A DNA stretch of 64,000 bases from Benincasa hispida (lineage: Eukaryota > Streptophyta > Magnoliopsida > Cucurbitales > Cucurbitaceae): the NCBI RefSeq assembly GCF_009727055.1, contig NC_052354.1, forward strand, positions 496,640 through 560,639. Reading direction: 5' to 3'. Positions 33,002 to 45,870 of this stretch are shown here, one piece after another. Every line of letters begins with the position of its first letter. The stretch's first letter is position 1. A program made the position numbers and the translations under genes. Below the pieces are notes generated by a model. That model was not told where the DNA came from and did no database searches. It saw nothing but the letters and a program-made list of their open reading frames with translations.

Positions 33002-34680
33002 ATTCTATTTATCCTTGCTTCAATGTACATTTTTTGTTTTTTTTTTCTTTCTACCTAACCTCTCTCCCACCTGTTCTAAAAAAGAATAAAATAAAATAAA
33101 TCTTTCACTCTAGTTTTCTTTCCTATTTTTTCTCTTTATATATTATTTATCTCACATACAACTATTTTTAATCTTTTTCATCTCATTTCTTATTTAATTT
33201 TCTTCTCTCTGTACATATTTTTGGGTTTACTTATTTATTTATTTTTGGTATGTTTTTTTTTTGGATTTTATTAAACTTTGTTGTATTCTCAAGATTTTAT
33301 TTTGATTAATCTTTACAATTGGGATAGATCTTTATGTTTAATTTTAACTTCATTCTATTTTTTGTTTCATTTGCGGGGTTTTCCTTTTATTAAAATTATT
33401 ATATAAATTGATATACCAAATTTAAAATAAATCAGTTGCAACACATACATTATGACAAATATTCGAAAAAAAATCTCAAATAACTATGTTACATACTAAA
33501 TATATTCACTAATATATTAGTAAAATTTGTCAACAAGAGATTACAATTGTATAAAAAAAAAGAATACATTTTGACTAATTTATCACAATTTATCAGTCAA
33601 GTGCATCATTATCAAGTATTTAAAGTATATTAGCCAAGTGTATCAAAGTTTATCAATTGTATAGACGAGTGCATGATTGACAAACATATCAGTCAAGCAT
33701 ATCATTATCAAGTATAACATTTAAGTGTATCAAGTGTATATTAGTCATGTATCAAGTGAGAGAGAGAAAGAGAGATAGAGAGAATCAAATAGATAGGCAT
33801 TTGCGAGTATCAAGTGTATATAGTAGTGTATCAAGTGTAAATAAGTAGCATATGAGGAGTGTATCAAGTGTATCAGATGTATATCAAGAGTGTATCAAAA
33901 GTATCAAGTGTATATCAGTAATGTATCATATGTATATCAAATATAAAATATGGGTGTATCAGACACTAATTAGTAAATGCTTGATTAACTAATTGAATTA
34001 GGATGAAGTATTATCAATAGCATATCATCTATATATTCAACATAAAGTATATCACTTAACAAGTATACTTGATGTTGGGTATATCAACAATAGAGGGTAT
34101 TTTTAAGCGCTTACTTTTTGAATGATTAAGCTGGGCGATTTGCTAAATCTAAAAAGAAGAAAAAGTAAAGGCACACTTGCAGATATCAAATCCTATTTTG
34201 ATATGCATGCAGTTGCCCATATTAAACATATTTACCCGTATATTTCATATATTTGTTAAAACATTTTCAAATAAAAAGGAAATATATTACATAATATAAA
34301 AAATCAACATGAAAAATGAAAAGAAAATAAAATCATATTAAATGTCATTTTCTCTCTCCAAATGAAAAGAAAAAAAAATAATATTAAAATACATTTTCTT
34401 TCTCTAATTGAAAAGAGGAGAAAATTAAAATACATTTTCTCTCTCCATAATAAATATATTTCTCTCTCATCATTAATGGAACTTCGAAAATAGAAAATTA
34501 TATATAAAAAGCGAATATAAATAAATGAAAAAAAAGGTAAAACTATCCAAAATTAATACCAAAAGACATTTTTGAAAAAAAATCAAATTTAAAGACATGT
34601 ATGAAATATATGGCCAAAAGATGATTTTTTATGTAAAATTCCCTTATCAATATTCTCTCTAAATTTCTCTCAAATTTTTC
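33002..34680. repeat. AT-rich DNA with a 'gtatcaagtgtat' minisatellite
   Basis: 33590-33975 repeats tatcaagtgtat(a)tcag-type phrases at irregular spacing, with a short (ga)n run near 33750. The rest (33002-33590, 33980-34680) is AT-rich with poly-A/T and no gene. Confidence 0.65.
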
Positions 34681-34684
34681 AAGA

Positions 34685-34905
34685 GTTGTCATGGTATTAG
34701 AGTCCATAAAGTCCAAACAGGTATCCGATTTAATAAGAAGAAAAAAAAATTATGATCGGATCAAGAATGGTGAACCCAAAAGAGCACCATCTTGAGAGGG
34801 CATGTTGAAAATACTATATTGGAAAAACTAAGGGACCTCAAACTCTTTTTAACATAGATAAGCTATTTTACCAATTGATTTTGAAAAGAAATCTCATACT
34901 TCAAA
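34685..34905 (+). repeat. Miniature LTR-like element fragment (TRIM family A)
   Basis: tggtattagagtcc (34692-34705, primer-binding-site-like) is followed by a 'gcaccatcttgagaggg...ggacctcaaactctttttaa...accaattgattttgaaaagaaatctcata' segment. The same order of phrases is found at 45560-45850. The structure resembles terminal-repeat retrotransposons in miniature, with no coding capacity. Confidence 0.5.
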
Positions 34906-34909
34906 TATT

Positions 34910-35310
34910 AACCTGGAAGGTAAGTATGGTGTGAGTGCTACTTTCAATGTTTCTTACTTAACTTCTCTCGATGTAGATTAAGAACTTGATTCGAGGACAA
35001 GTCCTTTGAAAGGGACTAAAGATCATCTAAATCATTATTTTCTCGTTTTACCTCTAAGACCAATCATGCACCCAAAGGTCAAGAAGCTACATTTAGCTCT
35101 TAATTCCCACCTACAAATAGAGATGAATTCAATTGAGGGAATTCAAGGAACGAAATTTATCGGAACTCTATTGTTGATTTCAGGTGATCCTACAAAAAAG
35201 ATGAAATTGATTGAGCTTTGTTACAAAATTCATTATTGTAATTTCTTTCCAAACATGGTTTATTTTTTGGGCGTTTATGTTTGTGGTCCCTTATTAATGC
35301 TTTAGTAGAA
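34910..35310 (+). pseudogene. Ty3/Gypsy polyprotein C-terminal scrap
   Basis: The + strand reads GKYGVSATFNVSYLTSLDVD then a stop, and then SRTSPLKGTKDHLNHYF and MHPKVKKLHLALN (35006-35305). This resembles the C-terminal end of plant Gypsy polyproteins (VSATFNVADLSPFDVG ... GPMTRARAKKLQ). There is no RT or integrase core. The match is by memory and short; a translated search would settle it. Confidence 0.5.
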
Positions 35311-36547
35311 TCACTAAGTTTTATTATGTATTTTTTAGTTAGGTGTAAAATGGTCTTCTAACTAATGTTGTCTAAACATAAAGGGTTTGGATGTAACTCT
35401 GTATGCTTATTTATTTTTAATTTTTTTTCTCTAAATGAAAATTTTTGGGTTTGATGACATAATGTCATCTTCAGTTAGTTGCATGTCTCTAATAAACTTA
35501 TTTATAGAGTGTTCAAATTTGAAATGAGAAACTAATTCTTCGTCTCGATCAAAAGATGATCATATCTAATAATACTGAAATTAAATGGAGTGTGGAGGGT
35601 TTTGGAATTTAATAATTAAGGTCCACATAACCAAAGGATTGCTAATTTCAAGGTTTTAGGATTTTCATATCAACAATCCTTCCCCGCTCTCAATTAACAA
35701 ATAACATAAAAAAAGGAAAAAAAAAAGGAAAAAAAAAAAGAAAAAAAATCAATAAATACATATTTTGTAAAATGTGGGTAGTGAAAAGTCCTACGATTAT
35801 AAAAGGGGCAAAGTGGAAATAATTTTAATATTCCCATTTTGCTCCCTATTCTTTAATAAATGATCGTAATACGCTTTGTGTTTAATGGTTAGTTGTTAAC
35901 AAATTTATTTCAATGTTTCAAAATTTTCACACCTTCACACCTTTTCAATAAAACATCTTTTCTAAAAAACACGATCTTTCACCAAAAGACTTATTCTGTA
36001 TGTATTTTTAAGGTGAGAGTTTTTTCTCTTATTTTTTTTCCTTCTCATTGTCCTTTTTCTCCAAAATCATCTTAACTGTCTCAAAAATATGCATGTAATT
36101 ATTTGGTGGTATATATTAATTACAGTTTTTTTTTCCTTAATGAATGAATGGAGAAATATAAGGAAGAAAAAGTTGGTTGGAGTGGAAGAGAATAATGTGA
36201 GAATCAAGAAAAAGGCGATAAAAGAGAAAATCTAGAATAATAGAGAATGAATAGATTAGATTGAAGTTGAGAATATAATCTTTCTAATTTTAATTTTTAA
36301 GATCTGATTGTGATTTAATTATATTATATTTATTATCCTTTTATTTTGAAAGAAAATTTGTTTGAAAAATTTTAAGATATAACAATAACTGTGCTAATGA
36401 AAATAAAAATAATATTCATTAAAATAATAAGAATAAAGATAATATTTAAAAGAATGAAATTATATGTTATAAAATTAGGATTTCATATAATGTGGGAAGA
36501 AAAACAAATCTACTATATTTCTTTGTTAAATAATTTACAAATTAAAA
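35311..36547. other. AT-rich intergenic DNA
   Basis: I see no gene or clear repeat. There are poly-A tracts with regular 'aaaaaggaaaaaaaaa' (35705-35760). The ORFs at 35893-36075 and 36391-36579 are low-complexity AT frames. Confidence 0.5.
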
Positions 36548-37200
36548 TTTTATTTTACAATTTTAAATATAATGCATAATATCTTTTATGAAAATAATAT
36601 TTAAATAATCTTTATTTATGACATAAGTTAATTTTATACAAAGACTAAATTTTTTTTAGTTGCTTGAATTTAACTTACAAGATTTTAGGTATATGTTCTT
36701 TTTTTTGTACATAACTTTCAGAGACTAAAACAGGACTGTGGAGGAAAATCTGTCTTCCTATTTTCCCTTAAACTTTTATAAAATTCTATTTTTTTTCTTC
36801 TCTCCAGACAATTGTAACAGTTCCTTCAAAGATATCCATTGAAAGAATCTGAAATAAAATTCATCATTTCNTTTTATTTTACAATTTTAAATATAATGCA
36901 TAATATCTTTTATGAAAATAATATTTAAATAATCTTTATTTATGACATAAGTTAATTTTATACAAAAACTAAAAATTTTTTAGTTACTTGAATTTAACCT
37001 ACAAGATTTTAGGTTTTTGTTTTTTTTTTTTTTTTTGTACATAACTTTCAAAGACTAAAGCAGGCTATAGAGGAAAATTCGTCTTCCTATTTTCTCTTAA
37101 ACTTATTATAAAATTCTATTTTTTTTCTTCTCTCCAGACAATTGTAACAGTTCCTTCAAAGATATCCATTGAAAGAATCTGAAATAAAATTCATCATTTC
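36548..37200. repeat. About 325-bp direct duplication with a single N between copies
   Basis: Copy 1 at 36548-36870 and copy 2 at 36872-37200 both run from ttttattttacaattttaaa to aataaaattcatcatttc. They differ by scattered substitutions and poly-T length. The N at 36871 lies exactly at the junction. Either two haplotypes of one locus were joined in the assembly, or a real diverged duplication happens to end at a gap. Confidence 0.8.
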
Positions 37201-38216
37201 ATATATGAGAGTGACTACTTTGACGATAAATATACGGTAAATATTAAAATAAAAATGTTACATTATCCATAATAAAATACCAAAATCCATAATATGTATA
37301 TATTATTTGATAATTTAATAACTAACACAACTTTTTTATTTTATTTATATATATAGTGAAAAGACGACAATATGGAAATACTAAGAAAAAATTATATAAT
37401 TCTTATTACATGTTAAAAATTTTATGTATTTAAAAATTTAATTAAAAGTATGAGATTTTACGAGCATTGTACGTGTTTTTAAACTAGTACCGTAAAATGT
37501 GGGCTTAGGTATATAAGTTGAAATATACAAAAATTTGCTTAATTCATGATGGCCATAATGAGTAAAAAAATAGAGTAACCAGATAGATCACTAAATAAGA
37601 ATAGGGTTTCGAAAAATAGCTAAGTGACTTTCTATTTGTATAAATAGTAAAATAATATATTATACAAATAATATTTTAAATAGTTTAATGGACAAAAATA
37701 CCCAAGGGAACAATTTCAAAAAAACATATGAATAAATATATAATTTTAAAAGATATAAACAAAAATCAAAACATACCGGTGGTATTAAAAATGATTCATA
37801 ATGATAATTAAAATTAGGTAATTCAAACATCTATAAAAATGTAAAATGTAAATTAAAAGATTTAAAATCGAATTTGAAATTTGATGGATCAAAACAGATG
37901 AATTAAGGGCTCCATTGATAAATATAGGATATGGGAAAGATTGTGAGCATAATTAAATAAGAAAAAAGAATAAAAGCTTGGAATCTTCCATACATGTAAT
38001 TAACTATATTTACAAAAATAAATGTGATATGCTATATTTCAAAAGCAATTTGTAATTGTAGTTACTCATTCCAAATTATCTAGAAAATAAAAGAAAAGAA
38101 AATGGCCATTAATGCAGCCGACCCATCTCATCTAAATTTCAATTATGAAAAGGGAAGAGGCAGTGGGCCTCCTTTGCATATTGGGCTCTTGTACTGTTCA
38201 TGTCTTCTATTAGCAA
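37201..38216. other. AT-rich intergenic DNA
   Basis: No gene, RNA or clear transposon is visible. The ORF at 38102-38473 overlaps the start of the hAT-like element and has no recognisable product. Confidence 0.5.
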
Positions 38217-38218
38217 CA

Positions 38219-39038
38219 ATAGATATCCATGGCGGAACGGGAATAGGAAAGCCTTTTTCGTCCCTGTCCTCTTATTTCAATCTTTATCCCTGCAGTATTT
38301 TCTGTAAGATCGGGACGAGAATTCTCCATGGAGAACTTGCAAAGATTGAATTTCCTGTGGAAAATTTTTTTCCATTTGTAATTTTTTTAATTGATTTATT
38401 TTCTAAAATTTTATTCTCATCCTTACAATTTTGTATATTAAATCCATCATTTTCGATATACTTTTTTCTATAAAAAAATAAATACTATAAATTTTTTTAA
38501 TAAAATAATAATATTTTATATGCAAAGACATAATTAACAAATCTAATTCTATAATTTTAAAAAAATAAAATTCAAATATTATAAATTTAAACTTTTCAAT
38601 TAAATATTACAACATCTAGGTCGAGTGACAAAGTCTTAATTATTAAAAATTGCATATGTATATTGAAGTATAAAAACATTAGGATGAAAATTAGAAAATA
38701 ATCATTGAAGCATTTTAAAATAAATTAATTAAAACTAATGAAAAAAGTTAATTAAAATAAATTCATAGTGACAACATAACGTGATTATATATATATATAT
38801 TTCATTATAACAAAATATACATATATAAGAAAATAATATATATGTATATATACTATAAATGAGAAATAAAAATATATTTTTCTATCGAATTGGGGCGGGG
38901 AATTGAGGCGGGGACGGGTTCAAGGTTGGTGATGGGAAACATATTCCCCATTTAATCAATGGGGACGAATTTCTCCCGCCTTTTTCGGGTCAGGTCCCGG
39001 GTGGGTCCCTGACCTGCGAAGTAAATGGACATCTCTAT
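38219..39038. mobile_element. hAT-like non-autonomous element
   Basis: The left end aatagatatccatggcggaa and the right end read inward, atagagatgtccatttac, match. GC-rich subterminal blocks follow on both sides (cgggaatagg...gggacgagaattctcc; ggggcggggaattgaggcgg...cccgggtgggtccctgacc). The interior is AT-rich with ATAT runs. Such 'gggatgtccat...gcggggcgggg' termini are common in plant hAT-type MITEs. No 8-bp target duplication was convincing. Confidence 0.5.
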
Positions 39039-39099
39039 CTACAACTCATCAAAAAAAAAAAAAAAAAAATCATTCCTCTAATGTTTGTCCATGCTTAAA

Positions 39100-40080
39100 A
39101 TCACCTCAGTAGCAAATGGTTGAATGTGTATATTAGGATTTATAGGTTGGTCTTGGGTCTTAGGATGCATGCTTGATCTAGGTTAAAAAATAAATCGGTT
39201 GATTTAGTTAGGACTTTCCCATTAATTAATCGACACAATGGAATCCTAAAGCTTAATGCACATGTGATTAGTCTTAATTGATCGCTATTGAACTCAATTA
39301 GGATTTAATGCATGATTAAATTAGGACGCTTTCTTGGTTCTATCCTAGCTACTTGCCGCCTTTGTAAAGGCTAGCTTTGTTGTGTCAAGCAAGTGTTGTG
39401 AATGCATAAATCGATTGCATGTCCAATTAGCGGATTTCGATGATTGAAATTACATAGGACCTCTCTTGCCCTCGTAATTAGATAATTCCTATCCTTCGTT
39501 TACATTTACCATTGCATTTTATGTTTCACGTGTTTATCTCTTTCACATCAAACTCCCCATTTACCGCTCTTGTTAGGAAATTAGCTTAATGAAGCAAATC
39601 ATGCTTCCATACGGATCGACTCGGACTTACCACTCTTGTTATGTTTTTGTAATGATAAGAGTAATTTGGTTTTATAAATTTTCTTTTGATCAAGTTTGAG
39701 ATTTATTAATGACGTAAGCTTTGGTCCTGTCATGCACATGCCTAATAATATTTCTATATCCTATGTAAATGCACAAATAAAAATATCATGAACTTAAGAA
39801 ACCACGAACTAATCCCTAATGCACTATTAGCCCACATGAGATAACTTTGTTAGAAATCTAAGTAATCTAGCCACTGAAAATGCCCAACAAGCCGGACAGA
39901 GTAACCCATGAAGTCAAATCCAACAAATTTGAAGTAGATAATATATATCTCAATATATCATAACAAACTTTTAAAGCTAAGTATCCTACACTATTTGTAT
40001 GTTTTGATAAAAAAAAAAACAATAACATAAAAGTCTTATGAGTGTCTCGACAACTTGTGCATTCAATATTTAAGTTTTAA
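39100..40080. other. Probable Gypsy (Athila-like) LTR remnant
   Basis: Less AT-rich than its surroundings. 'catacggatcgactcggacttaccactcttgttat' (about 39609-39643) resembles the 'ccctgtggatcgactcggacttacc' region near LTR ends of Athila/Tat-type Gypsy elements. No coding domain was found. The phrases ggtcttgggtcttaggatgc and gaacttaagaaaccacgaac have no identity I can give. Confidence 0.4.
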
Positions 40081-40109
40081 GCCATTCGGATGTGATTTTG
40101 GCATGTCAA

Positions 40110-40375
40110 AACTACTAAGAGACTGTTTGGGGATCGTAATGGAATGAGTTTGTAATGTAATGTAATCTAAAACCCATGTTTGGATTGAGCGTTTTGGGCT
40201 TGATTTGTAATACCAAACTCATTCCGTTCCTACAGTTTTCAACTCAACCCTCTTTCTCACTGTTTTCATGCTTCACAATTCCATTTCCATTACATCATGA
40301 TTTCCCACTCATTCCTACATCCCTCAGATCCCTAGTAATCTTGATTACATTCCAGGCTCCTAAATCGCCCCATTT
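40110..40375. repeat. MITE-like repeat with ggaatg termini
   Basis: gagactgtttggggatcgta/atggaatgag at the left and gattacattccaggctccta/aatcgcc at the right are loosely inverted. The pattern is that of small PIF/hAT-type MITEs. The ORF at 40176-40406 is not a gene. Confidence 0.45.
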
Positions 40376-40482
40376 TGATTATCAAAATCACATAAAAGGT
40401 TCTTAAAAAGTGCCTAGTCACATTCTGACTTTCAAAACAACTCGAGAAGTGCCTAAGTGACTCCACGTTTATATTTACAAAT

Positions 40483-41010
40483 TCTAAGTTCACAAATCAA
40501 ACAATGTTACATGTATTTAGTTTGTGTTTGATCATTTTTCTACGCAAAATATTGCATGGAGTTATGAAAACCATAATAGAAAATCTAAAGTTCTAAATTA
40601 CATCGATAAATATCTAAACCAATAAAAAGGAATTAAACCTATCGAAAGTTAGAAGTCTCATAACGATAATTGGTGGATAGCCACAAAACATACATACTGC
40701 AACAAAGAGCATAACATTGATGAGTGAAAAAAAATACTCTTCTAAGAACCACACATTTCATCCACCTACATAATTAAAAATTACGAAAACACAATGCCAC
40801 ACTTCCTCAAAGTTCCAACCAAAGATTCAAAATGAAAAACCCACATTTAAACTTACAAATTCTAAAGTTCATAGATCAAACAATAATATTACATACACTT
40901 TAGTTTGTGTGTGATCATCATTTTTCAACACAATTGAAATATTATACATGAGTTAGGAGAACATTGTAGAAAATCTTTTAAGTTCCAAATAACATCGAGT
41001 AAAAAGACCA
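40483..41010. repeat. Diverged direct repeat (about 150-bp units, 375 bp apart)
   Basis: 40483-40640 and 40857-41010 share aaattctaa(a)gttca(c/t)a(a/g)atcaaacaa, tttagtttgtgt(t/g)tgatcat and agaaaatct...agttc(t/c)aaat(t/a)acatcga in order. I do not recognise the family. Confidence 0.6.
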
Positions 41011-41310
41011 AAAATGAAAGATTATATATAAAAAGTTCAAACCAGAAGACCTACGAGAAACCCAAACTCATATTCTTTAACAACGATCAGTCACAACCAC
41101 ACCTAAGTCCTTTTACATTTTGTAAAATACTATAACATTGCTTAGTACCTAATGGACTTACCTTTATTTTCAGTTGGCCACTGACAAGTAACTCAACCAA
41201 CAAGGGAAAACATATGTTACTTACATTAAACAAGAAAATGAAATAAATAATAGAAAATGAATCGTTAGGGATTTGAAATTGACTATATTTGTTTAAGATT
41301 TCCTGGTTCG

Positions 41311-42180
41311 TGTTGTAAGAATTGTCTTATTGGTTATCTCAGGATTTGTCTCCCAAGATGTTTTTCAAGAGTCAAGATGTTAATTTTATAGATTATTTTT
41401 TCCCTTATCTGGAATATTCTGCACTATTATTTCTTTGGGCTGTTTTCTTATTTAAGGTATGCCGCTTTTATGTGAACAGTGAAGTACAATTGTGTATTAT
41501 GGCCGAATAACAAAATCTCTATGATTCAAGAGTTCGTAAAGCAAGAAGTTTAATTAGTATTTAGCGGCACGTTGTATTGTTGTTATTGAGTTGTCTTTGA
41601 ATAAATCTTGAGAAGAAATCCTTGACCTTAAGGGAGCCTTAGGTATCATTAGTTGAGAAAGGATTCTCATCCTTAGGGGGATCCTAAGGTAACGTTGACT
41701 GAAAATGTGTACTCGAACTTAGAGGGAGCTTAAGTTTATCATCAACTAGAGCGGTCTTCATTTGAAGGTGAAAAGATAAAGCATTGGTGAGAGTGTATCT
41801 CATATGTAGCGGAAGCCTAAGTGATTCTTTACTAATATTCTCGTACTTAGGAGGAGCTTAAGTTCTATTGAGAATGAATCTCACATCTAGAAAGAGCCTA
41901 GGTGATCAATACTAAGTTAGGCTCTACGTGTGTCACTGTAATTGTTGTTACTTTATAGATACGTACAACATTGTAAACATTTGACTTTTTCATATTAGTG
42001 AATTTATCTTTTCCAGGGCACACTATCTCCAAACATAGGTGATCTATCACCAAACTAAATTACCAAACTCTATCTGTTGTTCGCTTAATTTGTTGTTGGT
42101 ACTTTATTTGTTGTTTCTATTATTGCCAGGACTATCTGTGGAACATTCGTATTTTGTGTGACAAATTACCTTCAATTTCA
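41311..42180 (+). mobile_element. 5' LTR of a third Copia element (870 bp)
   Basis: It begins TGTTGTAAGAATTGTCTTATTGG and ends ...CTTCAATTTCA directly before a perfect primer-binding site. Internal repeated phrases (ccttaagggagccttaggtatc, ccttagggggatcctaaggtaac, cttagagggagcttaagtttatc; about 41630-41850) form a loose tandem array. The ORF at 41322-41510 is LTR sequence. No matching 3' LTR is seen in the window. Confidence 0.75.
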
Positions 42181-42182
42181 TC

Positions 42183-42194
42183 TGGTATCAGAGC
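42183..42194 (+). promoter_or_regulatory. Primer-binding site (initiator tRNA-Met)
   Basis: TGGTATCAGAGC, the standard Copia primer-binding site, two bases after the LTR end at 42180. Confidence 0.9.
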
Positions 42195-42224
42195 AGGTCA
42201 CCTTTATCTCAAATATGCTGATCA

Positions 42225-43250
42225 TGGATGGAATTAAAGAAGAATGTTCTACCACAAGACCTCCTGTTTTGGATGGCACCAACTATTCCTATTGGAAGGC
42301 TACAACGACAACATTCTTAAAATCAATCGAAAACGAAGACTTAGAAATATATCATAACAGGATGGTCTCATCCTACATCCAAAGGTGTTGATGGTAAAGG
42401 AACACTGAAACTAAAAATTGAGCAGTCTGAAGCTGAGGATGAAGCCTCTTTGAAAAATTCTTGTGCATTAAATGTCATTTTTAATGGAGTTTATAGAAAC
42501 ATATTTCAATTGATTAACACATGCGTCTTTGCAAAGGAGACATGAGATATTCTTCATGTTGCATATGCATGAGAGAACTTCTAAAGTTAAAATGTCAAGA
42601 CTCGAACTTTTAACCTCTAAGTTTGAAAATCTGAAAAATGCTCGAGGATGAATTAGTAGCTGACTTTAATGTTCGATTGTTGGATATTGCAAACAAATGC
42701 TTTTCTCTGGGAGAAAAGATAACATAAGAGAAATTAGTAAAAAATGTGCTTCGATCATTGTCCAAGAAGTTTGACATAAAAGTGAATGCTATTGAAAAGT
42801 TGTTTGGTTCGTTATTGACCTTGGAGATGTCGATTGAAGGTAAATTTGACAAGAAGAACAAAGGCATTGCTTTGCAATCCAATGTTTAAGAGCTGCATGA
42901 AGGAAACGGTGGAGAGTCAGAAGATTCTTACGCAGGTTCTATATCTCTTCTATCCAAACAATTCAACTGGATACCAAAAAGATTTGAGAGGAGATCGGGG
43001 AATTATGATTTTCAAAATGCTAAGGCAGGTGGTATAACTCCCACAAACAACGCAAGTTTCAGAATTTGAAGGAGGTTGACAAGTCAGGATCTAAAAATAA
43101 TTAACAAAAAGAAAAGTCCTTTTGGTGTAGAGAATGTTAAGGATATGGGTCAGACCAAGTGTCCAAGTTTCTTGAAAAGACAAAATAAGAATTATGTTCT
43201 AACTCTTTCTGATGATGACTCAGATGAGAGTAGTGAATTCGTATAATATG
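42225..43250 (+). pseudogene. Copia gag remnant of the third element
   Basis: MDGIKEECSTTRPPVLDGTN then YSYWKATTTTFLKS is the start of a Copia gag with the LDGxNYxxWK motif. After frameshifts the reading continues ASLKNSCALNVIFNGVYRNI (about 42448), LINTCVFAKE, MSRLELLTSKFENLKN, FNVRLLDIANKCFSLGEKI, LRSLSKKFDIKVNAIEK and LFGSLLTLEMSIEGKFDKKN. Every block fits the gag order of this lineage. Stops and frameshifts separate them, and no protease, integrase or RT follows. The minus ORF 42610-42882 and + ORFs 42834 and 43307 are shadows or tail frames. Confidence 0.85.
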
Positions 43251-44739
43251 TTAAAGTTCTTTTCATTTGCATTTCATCTTACACTTCATCATACGAAAAT
43301 CATCTGATGTCTTTGGAATTACACTTTTTGAATATTGAGCTCGATGTCTTTGGAAGCAACGATAATGGTGAAGTTCCTCCTAAATCATCTGATCCTTCCT
43401 ATAGAGTTTTACATCAAAAGAGGCAAGAGGATATGAAGATGTTCAATATTCAAAAAGAAAGAATTGAATCTCTGTTAATTGTTAATCATAGACTCGTGTC
43501 GATGATTGTTGATTTTAAACTTACGCAAATATACCATTATTAGAATGCTAAAAAGTCCAGTAATGGTCTTGGATAACCCATTAAAACGATACTAAATTTG
43601 TTAAAATGATCTTAAAAAAACATAAAGAAATTATTTAACTTCCATCTGATACAACAATAATATTCAACTTCACATTCACATTTCACATAACAAATGCTTA
43701 ATAATAAAGAACTCCAATTCATTTTCTTTTTTTTGGAGAATGATACTCATTTATTAGTAAAAAAAAAAAAAAAAGAAAGAAAAGAAAAGGAAAACAAAAG
43801 TTACATTTGGAGTATACAATTTACAAACAGTTTATAAAAGTATAGGTTAATACTAAAGGCATAACAATCACAAAATTCTAACTAGTTACAATCACACCCA
43901 ATTGATTATCAAAATTCACAATTAATCTAAAGATTTACTTAAAAAAAACAGCAGGAAAAATGAAAATATGTTTTTATAAAATCTCATTATAATCACATAG
44001 CCATAAAAAACACAACATAAAAAATAGATGGAAAGCTGACAGCGGTGACGAATGAGGTCGACAGTGGCGGCGAGTGAGACGTCGAGGAATTGGGCAGTTG
44101 CGTGGGTGGAAAGCTGTGAGGGGTGAGAAGAAGAGAGATCGAAAAATGGGGAAAATGAGATCTAAGTCGCACGCCTACAATGTCGGTTTTAATGACGCCG
44201 TCATTGTAGTCTCATTAAATATATCTACAATATCATTTAAAACCAAAATTATAAATTTGATTTCCTTTTTCTTTTTTTCGCGCGTTTTTTCTGCCATGAC
44301 ATTGTACATGCATACTCTTTTAATCTTATCAACATGAAAGATCTTATTTGTTATAATGTTCCATTGCGATTTACATCATCCCTTTCCTCTATAGAGTGAT
44401 TAGTCTTTGAATAAAGTTAAATATTGTTAAAATATCACATAAGCGTACGTATGTATAGACGAGAAAGTTAGAAAAAAATAAAGATACAAGCCTTAGTATC
44501 ATGCTTCATTTGTGAAGCAATTTCCAAATCATTCACTTCTATCAATTTGGCATGTAAAATGGGCAATAATTTGATGATAATTAATTGAATGTGATTGCCA
44601 TGTATAGTATCAATAGAACATTTCTTACTAATTATTATCACTAGACATAGGTAACTTAATCATTTCCAAAGGGATATTTTAATATTAGAAAATAAGTTTG
44701 TAGATTAAACAAAATAGAAAAATAAGAGAAATTATTTAC

Positions 44740-44935
44740 ACATAATAGCAAAATTTAATCATTTAGACTTCTATAAATTTCTATCACTGATAGACATTGA
44801 TGGACTTCTATCAGCCTCTATCAATGATAGATTTTTATCAATTTCTATCACTGATAGAAGTCTATTGTTAGTGTTTTTTTTTACTAATTCGGTAAATAAT
44901 TTGACATTTTTTTTTTATTTATAAAAATTTCCCTA
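44740..44935. repeat. Dispersed 'ctatcactgatag' MITE, copy
   Basis: tttctatcactgatagacattgatgg, cttctatcagcctctatcaatgatagat and tttctatcactgatagaagtctattg lie inside AT-rich flanks, gcaaaatttaatc at the left and cggtaaataatttgac at the right. Same family as 25255 and 60400. Confidence 0.65.
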
Positions 44936-45554
44936 TAGTAAATAAGTTACGAATTAAACATACCTTGCCATTCTCTCCTTTGGATAATTTCTTAACCTTC
45001 AAGATTTTGTGCACCATATCTTCTAAAGTGGTGTAAGATTAAAGTTTAAATGAGTGTAAGATTAAAGTTTAAATGAGTGAACTAAGCATTTATGATCTAA
45101 TTTCTCTTTCTCATCAAAGCAATTCTCTTCAAATATTGTGTGCAAATTTCCCTTGTGTTACCCGAAACTATAGGAATTAAAATTGATATCTTAATAAGTA
45201 TATAAACCAAAATAAATAAATCCAATATTATAAATAGAATTCAAATATAATGTGTGCACAACTAGAAAAAAACAACTTTAAATTTCCTATCCTTTTGCTC
45301 TCCCCACTCAAACAATTTGTAGTGGTTAATAAAGGGGGAAGGGGAAAAAAGGTGTTCTTTACTACAAACTTTTTCAAGTTCCATTAACAAAAAGAAAAGA
45401 ACAACTTATTTTTGGTGTGAGTTAATGGTTTCGTAGTCGGCCTAAAAACAATAATGAGAACCACTTACCTCAACAATCTCTTTAATTGGCTCAATTAACA
45501 CCATATTCTGTATTCAATAATCAATTTTCTTACAAATAGGTATCGGATAATATT

Positions 45555-45870
45555 TAAAATCAAGGTTTTGAGATGGAAGCTAATGTACTCAATATGATAT
45601 TAGAGTCTAGGTAGTCTAAATGGACATTTTGTCAAAAAAAAAAAAAAAAAAAAATTAGAATCCGATTCAAAAAAGGCACCATCTTGAGAGACATGTTAAG
45701 AATTCCACACTGAAAAATTCAAGAGACCTCACAATCTTAATAAGATATATGGGTCAATATATTCATCGTCAATTGGTTTTGAGATTAAATCTTATGTTAT
45801 TTAATATAAATTCGAAGTCCATGAAGTCTAAATGAGTATTTGGTCCTATTGATCAACCAGTTTTACAGGA
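45555..45870 (+). repeat. Miniature LTR-like element (TRIM family A)
   Basis: Two similar segments, 'gttttgagatggaagctaatgtactcaatatgatattagagtctaggtagtctaaatgg' (about 45568) and 'gttttgagattaaatcttatgttatttaatataaattcgaagtccatgaagtctaaatg' (about 45776), flank 'gcaccatcttgagagacatgttaagaattccacactg'. Direct terminal repeats with a degenerate gatattagagtc primer-binding-like site fit a miniature, non-coding LTR element. Related to 34685-34905. Confidence 0.5.
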
